Origin: Symbiodinium natans | Taxonomy: Eukaryota; Sar; Dinophyceae; Suessiales; Symbiodiniaceae | Direction: 5' to 3' | Assembly: GCA_905221605.1 (NCBI GenBank) | Contig: CAJNDS010002210.1 | Span: 64,001 to 128,000, forward strand | DNA: 64,000 bases | Shown here: positions 1 through 9,724 of the stretch, piece after piece | Position numbering within the stretch: the first letter of the stretch is position 1 | How the letters are laid out: each line of letters starts with the position of its first letter | Notes under the pieces: generated by a model | Seen by the model: only the letters and a program-made list of their open reading frames with translations | Database searches by the model: none | What the model was told of the DNA's origin: nothing | Program-made: the position numbers and the translations under genes

Positions 1-558
1 CTGCTGGCTCTGCACCAAGAAAGGTGGAAAGGAGATGTAAGAAGGAGGGCTTCTTGAGTAGCCCAACATGCAGTGACTAATTAGGGCAAAAGGCTTAGGA
101 GCTTAGGAGTCGTATGGAGTCTTGGAAGCATGGTTCCGATGCAAAAAGAAAAACAGGTCAGGTCTGCTCAGGTTCTAAGCCTCAGCCATCTTCCCGGGCA
201 GCGGACTGGGGGGAAGAGCCGAAGTCATGTCGTGCCTAGAATCCAGCAACAACTGGCTGGACCGATAATTCAAGTCTCTATACACTCTTAAGCTTGATAG
301 CTCAGCGTCTGAGCTTCACAGACAGGCTCCCAGCTTAAGAGAACTTCAGATGGAAGCGTGAGCCCGGCAGATATGCACTGCACATTGGTGTTAACTAGCT
401 GTTTTCATCTACAAGTTCATGTATACATATGCATACAAACATATATGCATATGTGTATCTATATACATATGCATAGATATATAAACTGGGATATACAAAG
501 CCAAAGCAGAGGAACACAGAAATCTGATTCCGACACTGTGCCGCCAGCTCACTGCGAA

Positions 559-3000
559 TTAAAGGGGGCCTGGAGCCGTTGCCTCCTCACCCTGGCAAGC
601 CGGACAAGCCGTGGGGACATACATGAAGGTCTTCCATGATGCAAGCACCTTCCTCTTGTTTTCTTGCTCACGGAGCCTCAAATCCTGGTGCGTGGCTGTG
701 GACTCGTTGCTCGGGACCTGGCGCTGGCACAGCTTCGACATCACGCCGTCGTGCCTGGCGAACAAGTCACCCAGCAGGGATGGCACTGAGGCGCTGCACC
801 GGCAAAGCGACACCAGGAAGTTTTCCTGCAGGATCTTGTGCGACAGCTTCTGCATCGGTGCGATCTCCAGGGACTGACGCAGCAACTCCCTGGCCGCACC
901 CGTGGCCGAAGTGGAGAAGCCGAGCTCGAATTCCAGCAGGTGCGGGTGCCGGGCTGAGACACGGGGAACCTGGTCATAAAGCCTGCGGTTTGCCTCGTCC
1001 TCAAGTAAGGTGCGAAAGACATTGTGCATGCCGAAATAGGCGATGGTGGTCTTCGCTACCTCCTGGTGCATGGCCGCGAGCCATTGCGAGACAAGTGGAT
1101 GGCCTGGAGTGCTGGCGAGAAACCAGTTGCTGATCAGGAGCCCGCGTTTCACGAAAGGGTCGTGCACCCAGGTGTTGGAGTCGGAGCGGTCGAAGACGAA
1201 GAAGAAGTCCGGATTCGCCTTCGCAGCACTACCAGCACCCTGATCACCCTGAGGACGTCGGGATTCCAGCGCCTGAAGCCAAGGCATGACTGGGGCAGCG
1301 CAGAAGAGCGTGGCATCCGCCCAGATGCCCCCGAACTTCTCCAGGAGCGCCAAGCGGACCAGGTCGGCGCGTTGCTGAGGGGGCAACTCCCAAAGGCGTT
1401 GCCACCGGCAAAGCTCCGGCAAGAGTTCCGGAAGCTCCGCAGCGGAGATCTTGCGGATGGAGAGGTCGGGGTTTGCCAACTCCCAGCTCGAAGCACAGGC
1501 TTGACAAAGGGCAGGGGCATCTTGCCAACCCTGCTCCCAGAAGGTCCATACAATTGGGGGAACCACTGGAGTCGCTGGCACCGCAGGCTGCTCAATCTCT
1601 GCCATCTTGGTGGTCTTCGTGCAGCCCTTCTCCACGTCCTCCTCATCCTGCTCCCCTGCAGCTCTGTGACAGGAGATGCGGTCGATGAGGTAAGCGGAGC
1701 TCAGCAGCACCAGGCACATGCAAAGCAGTGTTGGGAAAAAGGATGCAGCGCCGAGAAGAGCAAGGATGCGGCTCATGACGAAGGGAACGCCGCCAGCGCC
1801 CAAAGATGAGGCAATGGCAAACATGGCCGAGTCAACTGAGGTGAGTGCCCGCCGCTCCTTGGCCATGCTGATGCACATCGCGTAGGTCGGGCCAGCCCCC
1901 ATTGCGACCCCGGAGACGGCAAAGAAGATCGCCGGCAAGTTATTCGGCCAGACTGCTGCAGGCAGGCAGGAAACTGAAGCAACGGCTGCGCCTCCAACAA
2001 CCATCGCCGCAGGGCGTGGCCGCAAGCATTTGCAGATGCAGGGCGCCAACGCCAAGCGGCTGAAGGCAAACAAGATCCAAAAGGTTATGTTGGCGGCGGC
2101 TGCGGCACCAGTAGAGAAGCCCATCTGCGTCATGGACGTTATCAGCCACGTCCCACAGGCAACCTCGAGACCCACAGCAAGAACGCCCAGGCCACTGCAT
2201 GTGAGAGTAAAGCAGCTTGGTAGCGAGCTCGCACGGCTTGCCTTCGGTGCATCCCTATCGGCCCTATCCCGATCCTCCAACACGGGCAGCTTCAGGAAAA
2301 GGAGAGAGGACAGGGCGGTGAAGCCTCCAGCCATGTAGAACATGCCTTGCGTGCCGAAGGTGCTGGAAGACAGCTGCTCCAGAAGCACCATGATGACGCA
2401 GCCAAAGGCAAAGCCACCTTGGTTGAAGCTCTGCGCGGCACTGCTCAAGCTCGCGTCCTCATAGAGCTCCGAGACAAGAAGGTTCGTCATCTGGCCGATC
2501 CAGGGTCGTGGCAGGACCTGAAAGCCGTAGGTAGCAACAAGGGCCAGCATGGTTTGGCTGGCGACTGGCAACAAGGCGAAGAACCCGCCGAGCCAAAGCA
2601 TCATCGCAAAGAGCAGACGATGGTGGAACCGTCTGGGCACGTATGCCATAAGGCTAGAGGCCAGGCCTGAGGCGATGCACATCACCGCCTGAGCAGCCGG
2701 AAGCCACCCAAGAACCTCAGGCGACACCTGCGCGTTGCCCGCTAGCCACGGAATGGCTGGGCCTAGGGCGCTGCAAATCATGCCGAAGACCATCGTGGAG
2801 ATGGTGTAGGCAGCCAACTGAAAGTGCTTCGTGCGCCGGGTCGTTCCTCCGGTCAGGGACTTCGCCGCCTGAAACCTTTCCAGCCGTTCTTCTTTGGTCA
2901 TCGCCATGGGGGAGCGCGTCACCGAAGGCTGCTGTAACAAGGTGAGTGAGTCAACAAACTTGAGCCGTAGGCATGGTTGAGGCTTTGCCGTCTCTTTCAT
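559..3000 (-). CDS. MFS transporter fused to capsular-type glycosyltransferase (copy 1)
   Basis: This is an intronless 813-residue ORF read on the minus strand, from the ATG at 3000-2998 (MKETAKPQ) to TAA at 561-559. A second candidate start is MAMTKEERL, 32 residues further in. Residues about 60-440 carry some twelve hydrophobic helices in the pattern of a major-facilitator transporter, with a charged loop (DRDRADRD) between the two halves. After a Glu/Lys-rich linker (about 445-475), residues about 481-740 look like a capsular polysaccharide/GT32-like glycosyltransferase. They show PPIVWTFWEQGW at the start of the fold, then RADLVRLALLEKFGGIWADA, whose D-x-D-like Asp is typical of metal and nucleotide-sugar binding in GT-A enzymes. 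The C-terminal tail is polar. I infer a membrane protein that may move a sugar or glycan and also transfer sugars; substrate and membrane are unknown. Upstream GTG codons extend the frame but are unlikely starts. Confidence 0.85.
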   Translation of the reverse strand: MKETAKPQPCLRLKFVDSLTLLQQPSVTRSPMAMTKEERLERFQAAKSLTGGTTRRTKHFQLAAYTISTMVFGMICSALGPAIPWLAGNAQVSPEVLGWLPAAQAVMCIASGLASSLMAYVPRRFHHRLLFAMMLWLGGFFALLPVASQTMLALVATYGFQVLPRPWIGQMTNLLVSELYEDASLSSAAQSFNQGGFAFGCVIMVLLEQLSSSTFGTQGMFYMAGGFTALSSLLFLKLPVLEDRDRADRDAPKASRASSLPSCFTLTCSGLGVLAVGLEVACGTWLITSMTQMGFSTGAAAAANITFWILFAFSRLALAPCICKCLRPRPAAMVVGGAAVASVSCLPAAVWPNNLPAIFFAVSGVAMGAGPTYAMCISMAKERRALTSVDSAMFAIASSLGAGGVPFVMSRILALLGAASFFPTLLCMCLVLLSSAYLIDRISCHRAAGEQDEEDVEKGCTKTTKMAEIEQPAVPATPVVPPIVWTFWEQGWQDAPALCQACASSWELANPDLSIRKISAAELPELLPELCRWQRLWELPPQQRADLVRLALLEKFGGIWADATLFCAAPVMPWLQALESRRPQGDQGAGSAAKANPDFFFVFDRSDSNTWVHDPFVKRGLLISNWFLASTPGHPLVSQWLAAMHQEVAKTTIAYFGMHNVFRTLLEDEANRRLYDQVPRVSARHPHLLEFELGFSTSATGAARELLRQSLEIAPMQKLSHKILQENFLVSLCRCSASVPSLLGDLFARHDGVMSKLCQRQVPSNESTATHQDLRLREQENKRKVLASWKTFMYVPTACPACQGEEATAPGPL

Positions 3001-3230
3001 TACCTCAAGGCATCTCAAAGCCGAGACAGAAAAACAAAAAAACAAAGCTTCGCCCACGGTTCTGGCACAACAGCAGCCCCAGCTGGCAGATCAAAGCTAC
3101 GGAATCTCGCGTGCTAAGCACGCGCGCGGCCACTAAGCATCCGAGAGGCTGAACGGAACCGCGGCCCAAGGTCTCCTCCGTCCCCATGGAGTCCTAACGT
3201 GGATGAACATGTTCAATTGTTCAATGTTCT
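3001..3230 (-). promoter_or_regulatory. 5' flank of MFS-glycosyltransferase copy 1
   Basis: This stretch is conserved between the two copies up to about 3230. It holds a T-rich run just upstream of the ATG on the coding strand and a 60-codon upstream ORF (start near 3187, MGTEETLGRG) that overlaps the gene start in another frame. Copy 2 keeps most of that frame but shifts it in the T run, so it is more likely untranslated leader than a protein. I saw no TATA box and no complete relict dinoflagellate spliced leader. Confidence 0.4.
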
Positions 3231-3726
3231 TTTGCCATGGCCCAGGCAAGGTTTTCAAGGTTTTGAGGCTTGTGTCGAAAACAACTCTTTCTGGAGGCCT
3301 TGTGGGTCAAGTACCCATCGATGATGAAGGTCATAATCTCCTTGAATTGCGCATGATGCCATGCAGAAGTGGCTGCACGAGGCTTCGTGATGCTTCGTGC
3401 ATATCAATTGCGAAGTTTTCAAGCAGGCTGGCTGATTGAGTGAAGCATCCATGTCCCTGTGGGGGTGTGTGCCGAACCCTCGGCGAGGTTGCACCAAGTC
3501 ATCGTTCCTCACAACAGATACGAACGGGAACCGCGAGAACACGGCATAATTAAGCGCAGAATCGTGCGGCAAACCGCGTTGACAACTTGATCCCAGGTTC
3601 ATGACGCGCAACACACCGAAGTTGGCCGGGCCTTTGTTGAAGTCACTGTGCAGTGTAGCCCTGGTTTCGAGATGCGTCGCTATACTAGCTTTCTAGCAGC
3701 GGAACTCTCGGATCTGCACGCGACCA

Positions 3727-3894
3727 ATGGCGAACACGGTGCTGGAGATTGCTGGAGCAGACAAGGCGCCGCCATGGTACTCTGCGAAGTTGAAGTGGAA
3801 GCGTGATTTTAACCAGTTCTGGTTCCTCGGCTACCCCATGTCCATCCCACTTGGAGCCCTGTATATAATGTGGGCATCATATGGCATCATTTAG
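3727..3894 (+). CDS. Short membrane-segment ORF or first exon
   Basis: A 55-codon ORF begins ATG GCG AAC. It encodes a polar start (MANTVLEIAGAD), then PPWYSAKLKWKRDFNQ, then a hydrophobic stretch (FWFLGYPMSIPLGALYIMWA) ending at TAG. The composition and the juxtamembrane K/R-W pattern look like the N-terminus of a multi-pass membrane enzyme, but I cannot name a family. The last third (from 3835) is the start of a 98-base unit repeated at 3935, where an element interrupts it. The ORF may therefore be a broken exon. It is one of very few plus-strand coding candidates in the window. Confidence 0.35.
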   Translation: MANTVLEIAGADKAPPWYSAKLKWKRDFNQFWFLGYPMSIPLGALYIMWASYGII

Positions 3895-5136
3895 CCCGTC
3901 TCCAAGCATGTGGCTGCACCATCAAGCAGGCAAACCCATGTCCATCCCACTTGGAGCCCTGTATCCGCCGACCCCAGCCGGAGCGGGGGCGGCGCCAGTG
4001 AAGACCCATCGCCTGGCCCCATGCCCCTCGACCCCCCATGGCTCCCATGGACCCATGGCTCCTGGCCGCTCTTCGCCCATGGCTCTCATGGCTCATGCCC
4101 GCCGCCATGGACTCCCATAACTCTTGAGCCATAACGCACCACCCTGGCCCCATGCCCCTCGACCCCATGGCCCCTATGGACCCATGGCTCCTGGCCCCAT
4201 GGTCGCATAGCTCTTTCAGCTGACTTTAAAGGGTCCCAGCGCATGCCCGCCCGCTCCGCCCCCTCCGCTCTTCCCGCCCCCACCCCGTTCCCCGCCCATG
4301 GCTTCTGGCCCCATCCCTGCACCATGCCCCTCGACCCCCATGGCCCCCATGGACCCATGCCTCCTGGCAGCCTCAAACGCTTAGAGATTTTAAGGGAGTC
4401 TAGGGGCCTCAAAATGCTTAGAAACTGCTCGCCCCGCGCTCCTGCCTGCGCTGCCCGCCCATGGGCGCAGCCCCTTAAAATCGGACAGCGCGAGGTCCCC
4501 AAGGACCGAGCATTGGCGGACCTTTTAGGCCGGGTCGTCCCGGCAATAGCCTTGCTAGCCTTCGGCCTTCTGCGAAGCAGAATTAGGCCGGACGCCAGTG
4601 CCGCCGACCCCCGCGTGCCCCCGGTGAACGGTTTTTTTTCGTGGTTTTTTGCGTCGCCACGGAGGCCCCCAGAGGGCATCATGAGCATCAGCGGGTCCAG
4701 CCCGGGATGTTCAGGCGCGCATCAGGAGCATCAGCGGCTCCCGGGGCGGGACCCCTGGGGCGCATCAGGAGCATGATGCCCCTTAAAGGGCGGGCATAAG
4801 CGACGTATCTAAGCCCGGGGCTAGAAAAAAAGGGAGTTTAGGGGCCTTATAAAGTGCTTAGAAACTGTAAGGGAGTCTAGGAGCCTCAAACGCTTAGAGA
4901 TTTGAAGGGAGTTTAGGGGCCTGAAAATGCTTAGAAACTTTAAGGGAGTTGAGGAGCCTCAAACGCTTAGAGATTTTAAGGGAGTTTAGGGGCCTCAAAA
5001 TGCTTAGAAACTGCTCGCCCCGCACTTCTGCCTGCGCTGCCCGCCCATGGGCGCAGCCCCTTAAAATATATTTTGGGCATAATATGGCATCATTTAGCCC
5101 GTCTCCAAGCATGTGGCTGCATTATCAAGCAGGCAT
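3835..5136. repeat. 98-bp tandem duplicate, second unit split by an insertion
   Basis: Unit A is 3835-3932, from CCCATGTCCATCCCACTTGG to ATCAAGCAGGCA. Unit B starts at 3935 with 30 matching bases ending in CTGTAT (3964). It resumes at about 5068 with sequence matching the rest of unit A (GGCATCATTTAGCCCGTC, CAAGCATGTGGCTGCA) and ends near 5136. The 1.1 kb between is the inserted element annotated separately. Short TAT/TATA matches at both junctions could be a target-site duplication. Confidence 0.8.
3965..5067. mobile_element. GC-rich dispersed element E1
   Basis: The block starts CCGCCGACCCCAGCCGGAGC and ends CCTTAAAATATA, interrupting a 98-base duplicate. Inside are a CCATGG-rich minisatellite (about 4015-4360), a TTTAAAGGGTCCCAGCGC motif (4223), a unique part (4480-4790), and repeated motifs such as CTTAGAGATTTTAAGGGAG (4380-4480 and 4865-5065). 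No ORF looks like a transposase or reverse transcriptase, so it would be non-autonomous. A second copy with the same start, the same inner motif and a similar end lies at 23371-24030. That shared architecture, not any encoded protein, is the evidence for an element. Confidence 0.6.
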
Positions 5137-5570
5137 CGTCCAGGTCTTCCCTTCAGCCGAGCTGAGCGGAACGTTCCCTTTGTTTCCGAACCACCTCGGT
5201 ACTGATGGCGAAGCTACTTCGTACAGATTTTGCAGAAAGCTGGCGAGGTCATGATCATGGCTGCTTCATCTAGGAGACTGTGGATCTGGTTCTGAAACGA
5301 AGAGCCTCTGCTCCTGGCAAACGCGTCCGACATGCTCTTGCTCTGCCTTGGGCCGAACCCCGAATGTTGATGTCGGGCCTTGATGACCTTCACAGCGCCA
5401 GTGCCGGCCTCATTGTCACAATGCATGTTTCGTTTTGCCGCCTTCTGCGCTGTTGTAGTTGTGCTGTCTTCTGTGCCGTGTGCTTGTCCCATACTCCCCT
5501 CAACTTGCTGACCTCGCGGAGGCCATGGCGTGACATTCTTTCTAGCAGTCGCTGCATGCTGCCACGGTGC

Positions 5571-5935
5571 GGTGGCTACGCCAGTGACGGCGGCCACAGC
5601 ATTTGCCTGTGCCAGAGCAGTTGGGCCACTCTCTCGGTGTTTTCAAGAAGCTTTCTAAGGCGCGCCCGACCTTGTCTTCGTTTCTCTTAGTTGTTTCCTT
5701 CGTTGTTCTTTCTGCTTTCCTTAAAGGGTCTCGATCCCGGTCGATCTCTTGACCGCCGGTGCCACAGCGGCTGTCGGATGCCCAAACTTACTAACTGTCC
5801 CTCGCTCTGCATCTGCCGTTCTGTGGGCCTTGGGCCCTGGGCAAAGGCAGCTCATCACCGAGGCCATGGCAGAAAGGAATGGAGGAAGACCGACTCAACG
5901 TGCCGAGACAGCTGCGGAAAGCATAGAGTGTCAGC
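5571..5935. repeat. Upstream part of duplication unit, copy 1
   Basis: This stretch (TTTTCAAGAAGCTTTCTAAG, then GATCCCGGTCGATCTC and CTCGCTCTGCATCTGCCGTT) matches about 9725-10100 upstream of copy 2, at lower identity than the gene itself. It probably holds distal promoter or leader sequence of the duplicated gene. No convincing coding frame is conserved between the two versions. Confidence 0.7.
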
Positions 5936-6508
5936 CCCTCGCAACCAAAACGTAACCAAATGCCATCTGGGAGACAACGGATGTACAAGACCCGGTGTCG
6001 TACTTTACGGGCTAAAAGATATATGCAAGGCTGTCAAATTAAAGTTTAAAGCTGTAGGCTAGGCTTCCTTCCGAAACCCCATCCCTTACTTCAAGAGGTA
6101 CATAGGCCAGGCACTCAAACCAAGGCTAACACACATTCGCGTGGTCCTGCTCAAAGTCCATTGGTTGTCTCATGGGAATAGCGTAGTGGCCAAACCGGTC
6201 AACCACGCTGTAGCTAGAAACTTCCCAAGGGGAAACAGCACAGGAGTCACCATGACTTCTACGTAGGTTGATCTACACTACACACTGTAAACTGTACACT
6301 GTACACACTTCCTGAATTTGAACCTGAAAGCGCTTGCGCGCTGGGTGATCGCCAGACTTGAAGCCGCGATGGTCACGTCCGTTCTACGTGGACGGTACCT
6401 GGAAGTCGCTGTCCAGCCAAACCGAATCGGCACATCCTGCACAACAAGCCCGCGGCTCTTGTCGCCGTGGCTCACCGGACGGTCGCGTGACTGGAGCTGC
6501 TTTGCAGC
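5936..6508. other. Spacer between the tandem units
   Basis: There is no counterpart to this stretch after copy 2. Both strands have only short open frames with no recognisable motif. A tract of small CACTGTA/TACACTGTACAC repeats lies at about 6270-6310. Nothing else was seen. Confidence 0.5.
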
Positions 6509-9500
6509 TGCTGCTGGCTCTGCACCAAAAAAAGTGGAAAGGAGATGTAAGGAGGGCTTCTTGAGTAGCCCAACATGCAGTGACTAATTTGGGCAAAAGG
6601 CTTAGGACCTTAGGAGTCGTATGGAGTCTTGGAAGCATGGTTCCGATGCAAAAAGAAAAAAAGGTCAGGTCTGCTCAGGTTCTAAGCCTCAGCCATCTTC
6701 CCGGGCAGCGGACTGGGGGGAAGAGCCGAAGTCATGTCGTGCCTAGAATCCAGCAACAACTGGCTGGACCAAGAATTCAAGTCTCTTTACACTCTTAAGC
6801 TTAAGAGCTCAGCGTCTGAGCTTCACAGACAGGCTCCCAGCTTAAGAGAATTTCAGATGGAAGCGTGAGCCCGGCAGAAATGCACTGCACATTGGTGTTA
6901 ACTAGCTGTTTTCATCTACAAGTTCATGTATACATATGCATACAAACATATATGCATATGTGTATCTATATACATATGCATAGATATATAAACTGGGATA
7001 TACAAAGCCAAAGCAGAGGAACACAGAAATCTGATTCCGACACTGTGCCGCCAGCTCACTGCGAATTAAAGGGGGCCTGGAGCCGTTGCCTCCTCACCCT
7101 GGCAAGCCGCACAAGCCGTGGGGACATGCATGAAGGTCTTCCATGATGCAAGTACCTTCCTCTTGTTTTCTTGCTCACGGAGCCTCAAATCCTGGTGCGT
7201 GGCTGTGGACTCGTTGCTCGGGACCTGGCGCTGGCACAGCTTCGACATCACGCCGTCGTGCCTGGCGAACAAGTCACCCAGCAGGGATGGCACTGAGGCG
7301 CTGCACCGGCAAAGCGACACCAGGAAGTTTTCCTGCAGGATCTTGTGCGACAGCTTCTGCATCGGTGCGATCTCCAGGGACTGACGCAGCAACTCCCTGG
7401 CCGCACCCGTGGCCGAAGTGGAGAAGCCGAGCTCGAATTCCAGCAGGTGCGGGTGCCGGGCTGAGACACGGGGAACCTGGTCATAAAGCCTGCGGTTTGC
7501 CTCGTCCTCAAGTAAGGTGCGAAAGACATTGTGCATGCCGAAATAGGCGATGGTGGTCTTCGCTACCTCCTGGTGCATGGCCGCGAGCCATTGCGAGACA
7601 AGTGGATGGCCTGGAGTGCTGGCGAGAAACCAGTTGCTGATCAGGAGCCCGCGTTTCACGAAAGGGTCGTGCACCCAGGTGTTGGAGTCGGAGCGGTCGA
7701 AGACGAAGAAGAAGTCCGGATTCGCCTTCGCAGCACTACCAGCACCCTGATCACCCTGAGGACGTCGGGATTCCAGCGCCTGAAGCCAAGGCATGACTGG
7801 GGCAGCGCAGAAGAGCGTGGCATCCGCCCAGATGCCCCCGAACTTCTCCAGGAGCGCCAAGCGGACCAGGTCGGCGCGTTGCTGAGGGGGCAACTCCCAA
7901 AGGCGTTGCCACCGGCAAAGCTCCGGCAAGAGTTCCGGAAGCTCCGCAGCGGAGATCTTGCGGATGGAGAGGTCGGGGTTTGCCAACTCCCAGCTCGAAG
8001 CACAGGCTTGACAAAGGGCAGGGGCATCTTGCCAACCCTGCTCCCAGAAGGTCCATACAATTGGGGGAACCACTGGAGTCGCTGGCACCGCAGGCTGCTC
8101 AATCTCTGCCATCTTGGTGGTCTTCGTGCAGCCCTTCTCCACGTCCTCCTCATCCTGCTCCCCTGCAGCTCTGTGACAGGAGATGCGGTCGATGAGGTAA
8201 GCAGAGCTTAGCAGCACCAGGCACATGCAAAGCAGTGTTGGGAAAAAGGATGCGGCGCCGAGAAGAGCAAGGATGCGGCTCATGACGAAGGGAATGCCAC
8301 CAGCGCCCAAAGATGAGGCAATGGCAAACATGGCCGAGTCAACTGAGGTGAGTGCCCGCCGCTCCTTGGCCATGCTGATGCACATCGCGTAGGTCGGGCC
8401 AGCCCCCATTGCGACCCCGGAGACGGCAAAGAAGATCGCTGGCAAGCTATTCGGCCAGACTGCTGCAGGCAGACAGGAAACTGAGGCAACGGCTGCGCCT
8501 CCAACAACCATCGCCGCGGGGCGTGGCCGCAAGCATTTGCAGATGCAGGGTGCCAACGCCAAGCGGCTGAAGGCAAACAAGATCCAGAAGGTGATGTTGG
8601 CGGCGGCTGCGGCACCAGTAGAGAAGCCCATCTGGGTCATGGACGTTATCAGCCACGTCCCACAGGCAACCTCGAGACCCACAGCAAGAACGCCCAGGCC
8701 ACTGCATGTGAGAGTAAAGCAGCTTGGTAGCGAGCTCGCACGGCTTGCCTTCGGTGCATCCCTATCGGCCCTATCCCGATCCTCCAACACGGGCAGCTTC
8801 AGGAAAAGGAGAGAGGACAGGGCGGTGAAGCCTCCAGCCATGTAGAACATGCCTTGCGTGCCGAAGGTGCTGGAAGACAGCTGCTCCAGAAGCACCATGA
8901 TGACGCAGCCAAAGGCAAAGCCACCTTGGTTGAAGCTCTGCGCGGCACTGCTCAAGCTCGCGTCCTCATAGAGCTCCGAGACAAGAAGGTTCGTCATCTG
9001 GCCGATCCAGGGTCGTGGCAGGACCTGAAAGCCGTAGGTAGCAACAAGGGCCAGCATGGTTTGGCTGGCGACTGGCAACAAGGCGAAGAACCCGCCGAGC
9101 CAAAGCATCATCGCAAAGAGCAGACGATGGTGGAACCGTCTGGGCACGTATGCCATAAGGCTAGAGGCCAGGCCTGAGGCGATGCACATCACCGCCTGAG
9201 CAGCCGGAAGCCACCCAAGAACCTCAGGCGACACCTGCGCGTTGCCCGCTAGCCACGGAATGGCTGGGCCTAGGGCGCTGCAAATCATGCCGAAGACCAT
9301 CGTGGAGATGGTGTAGGCAGCCAACTGAAAGTGCTTCGTGCGCCGGGTCGTTCCTCCGGTCAGGGACTTCGCCGCCTGAAACCTTTCCAGCCGTTCTTCT
9401 TTGGTCATCGCCATGGGGGAGCGCGTCACCGAAGGCTGCTGTAACAAGGTGAGTGAGTCAACAAACTTGAGCCGTAGGCATGGTTGAGGCTTTGCCGTCT

Positions 9501-9720
9501 CTTTCATTACCGCAAGGCATCTCAAAGCCGAGAAAAAAAAAACAAAGCTTCACCCACGGTTCTGGCACAACAGCAGCCCCAGCTGGCAGATCAAAGCTAC
9601 TACAGAAGCTCGCATGCTAAGCACGTGCGCGGCCACGAAGCATCCGAGAGGCTGAACGGAACCGCGGCACAAGGTCTCGTCCATCCCCATGGAGTCATAT
9701 CAATCGTTGATGAACATGTT
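6509..9720. repeat. Tandem duplication unit, copy 2 (core)
   Basis: This is a direct repeat of 1-3230 with only small indels, such as three bases missing near 6549. The coding parts have exactly the same length (2442 bases). Long stretches (copy 1 about 625-1690 and 2130-2990) show no differences that I could find. About fourteen substitutions cluster at 8203-8635. Confidence 0.95.
7066..9507 (-). CDS. MFS transporter fused to capsular-type glycosyltransferase (copy 2)
   Basis: This is an intronless 813-residue ORF from the ATG at 9507-9505 to TAA at 7068-7066, with the same domain order as copy 1: twelve-helix MFS half, charged linker, then a capsular-type glycosyltransferase with the FGGIWADA motif. 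I count four amino-acid differences from copy 1: N354 to S, V405 to I, Y794 to H and P800 to A. All key residues are kept and neither copy has a stop or frameshift, so both are probably functional. The intronless structure in a genome whose other genes are intron-rich suggests an origin by mRNA-mediated retroposition followed by tandem duplication, although I found no relict spliced leader or poly-A tail to prove it. Confidence 0.85.
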   Translation of the reverse strand: MKETAKPQPCLRLKFVDSLTLLQQPSVTRSPMAMTKEERLERFQAAKSLTGGTTRRTKHFQLAAYTISTMVFGMICSALGPAIPWLAGNAQVSPEVLGWLPAAQAVMCIASGLASSLMAYVPRRFHHRLLFAMMLWLGGFFALLPVASQTMLALVATYGFQVLPRPWIGQMTNLLVSELYEDASLSSAAQSFNQGGFAFGCVIMVLLEQLSSSTFGTQGMFYMAGGFTALSSLLFLKLPVLEDRDRADRDAPKASRASSLPSCFTLTCSGLGVLAVGLEVACGTWLITSMTQMGFSTGAAAAANITFWILFAFSRLALAPCICKCLRPRPAAMVVGGAAVASVSCLPAAVWPNSLPAIFFAVSGVAMGAGPTYAMCISMAKERRALTSVDSAMFAIASSLGAGGIPFVMSRILALLGAASFFPTLLCMCLVLLSSAYLIDRISCHRAAGEQDEEDVEKGCTKTTKMAEIEQPAVPATPVVPPIVWTFWEQGWQDAPALCQACASSWELANPDLSIRKISAAELPELLPELCRWQRLWELPPQQRADLVRLALLEKFGGIWADATLFCAAPVMPWLQALESRRPQGDQGAGSAAKANPDFFFVFDRSDSNTWVHDPFVKRGLLISNWFLASTPGHPLVSQWLAAMHQEVAKTTIAYFGMHNVFRTLLEDEANRRLYDQVPRVSARHPHLLEFELGFSTSATGAARELLRQSLEIAPMQKLSHKILQENFLVSLCRCSASVPSLLGDLFARHDGVMSKLCQRQVPSNESTATHQDLRLREQENKRKVLASWKTFMHVPTACAACQGEEATAPGPL

Positions 9721-9724
9721 CTTT

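Larger units (their letters stand above)
1..3230. repeat. Tandem duplication unit, copy 1 (core)
   Basis: This segment matches 6509-9720 base for base over most of its length, at an offset of about 6507. The match covers the 3' flank, the whole MFS-glycosyltransferase gene and about 200 bases upstream of its start. The flank includes a shared AT-rich ATATGCATAC-type microsatellite (about 418-490 and 6925-6997). Homology stops near 3200-3230, resumes near 5571 in copy 1, and runs on without interruption in copy 2 (about 9725-10100). The two units are in direct orientation. Confidence 0.95.
3231..5570. other. DNA present upstream of copy 1 but absent from copy 2
   Basis: Aligning the two tandem units shows that copy 2 jumps directly from sequence like 3230 to sequence like 5571, so this 2.3-kb block is specific to copy 1. 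It contains a short plus-strand ORF with a hydrophobic segment (3727-3894), a 98-base duplication, and a 1.1-kb GC-rich element inserted in the second duplicate. At 5214-5570 there is an open minus-strand frame (…SFQNQIHSLLDEAAM…) of coding-like composition that I cannot assign. The block may be an insertion into unit 1 or a deletion from unit 2. Confidence 0.75.

Noticed and set aside
1024-1809. 261-codon plus-strand ORF opposite the MFS-glycosyltransferase gene
   Set aside because: It is an antisense shadow in a GC-rich gene. The copy-2 counterpart is cut short by a base change (7531-8211), showing no selection.
4120-4140. Relict dinoflagellate spliced leader (CTTGAGCCATAACG)
   Set aside because: Only about ten bases match the complement of the leader. 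It lies inside a CCATGG-rich repeat, so chance is likely.
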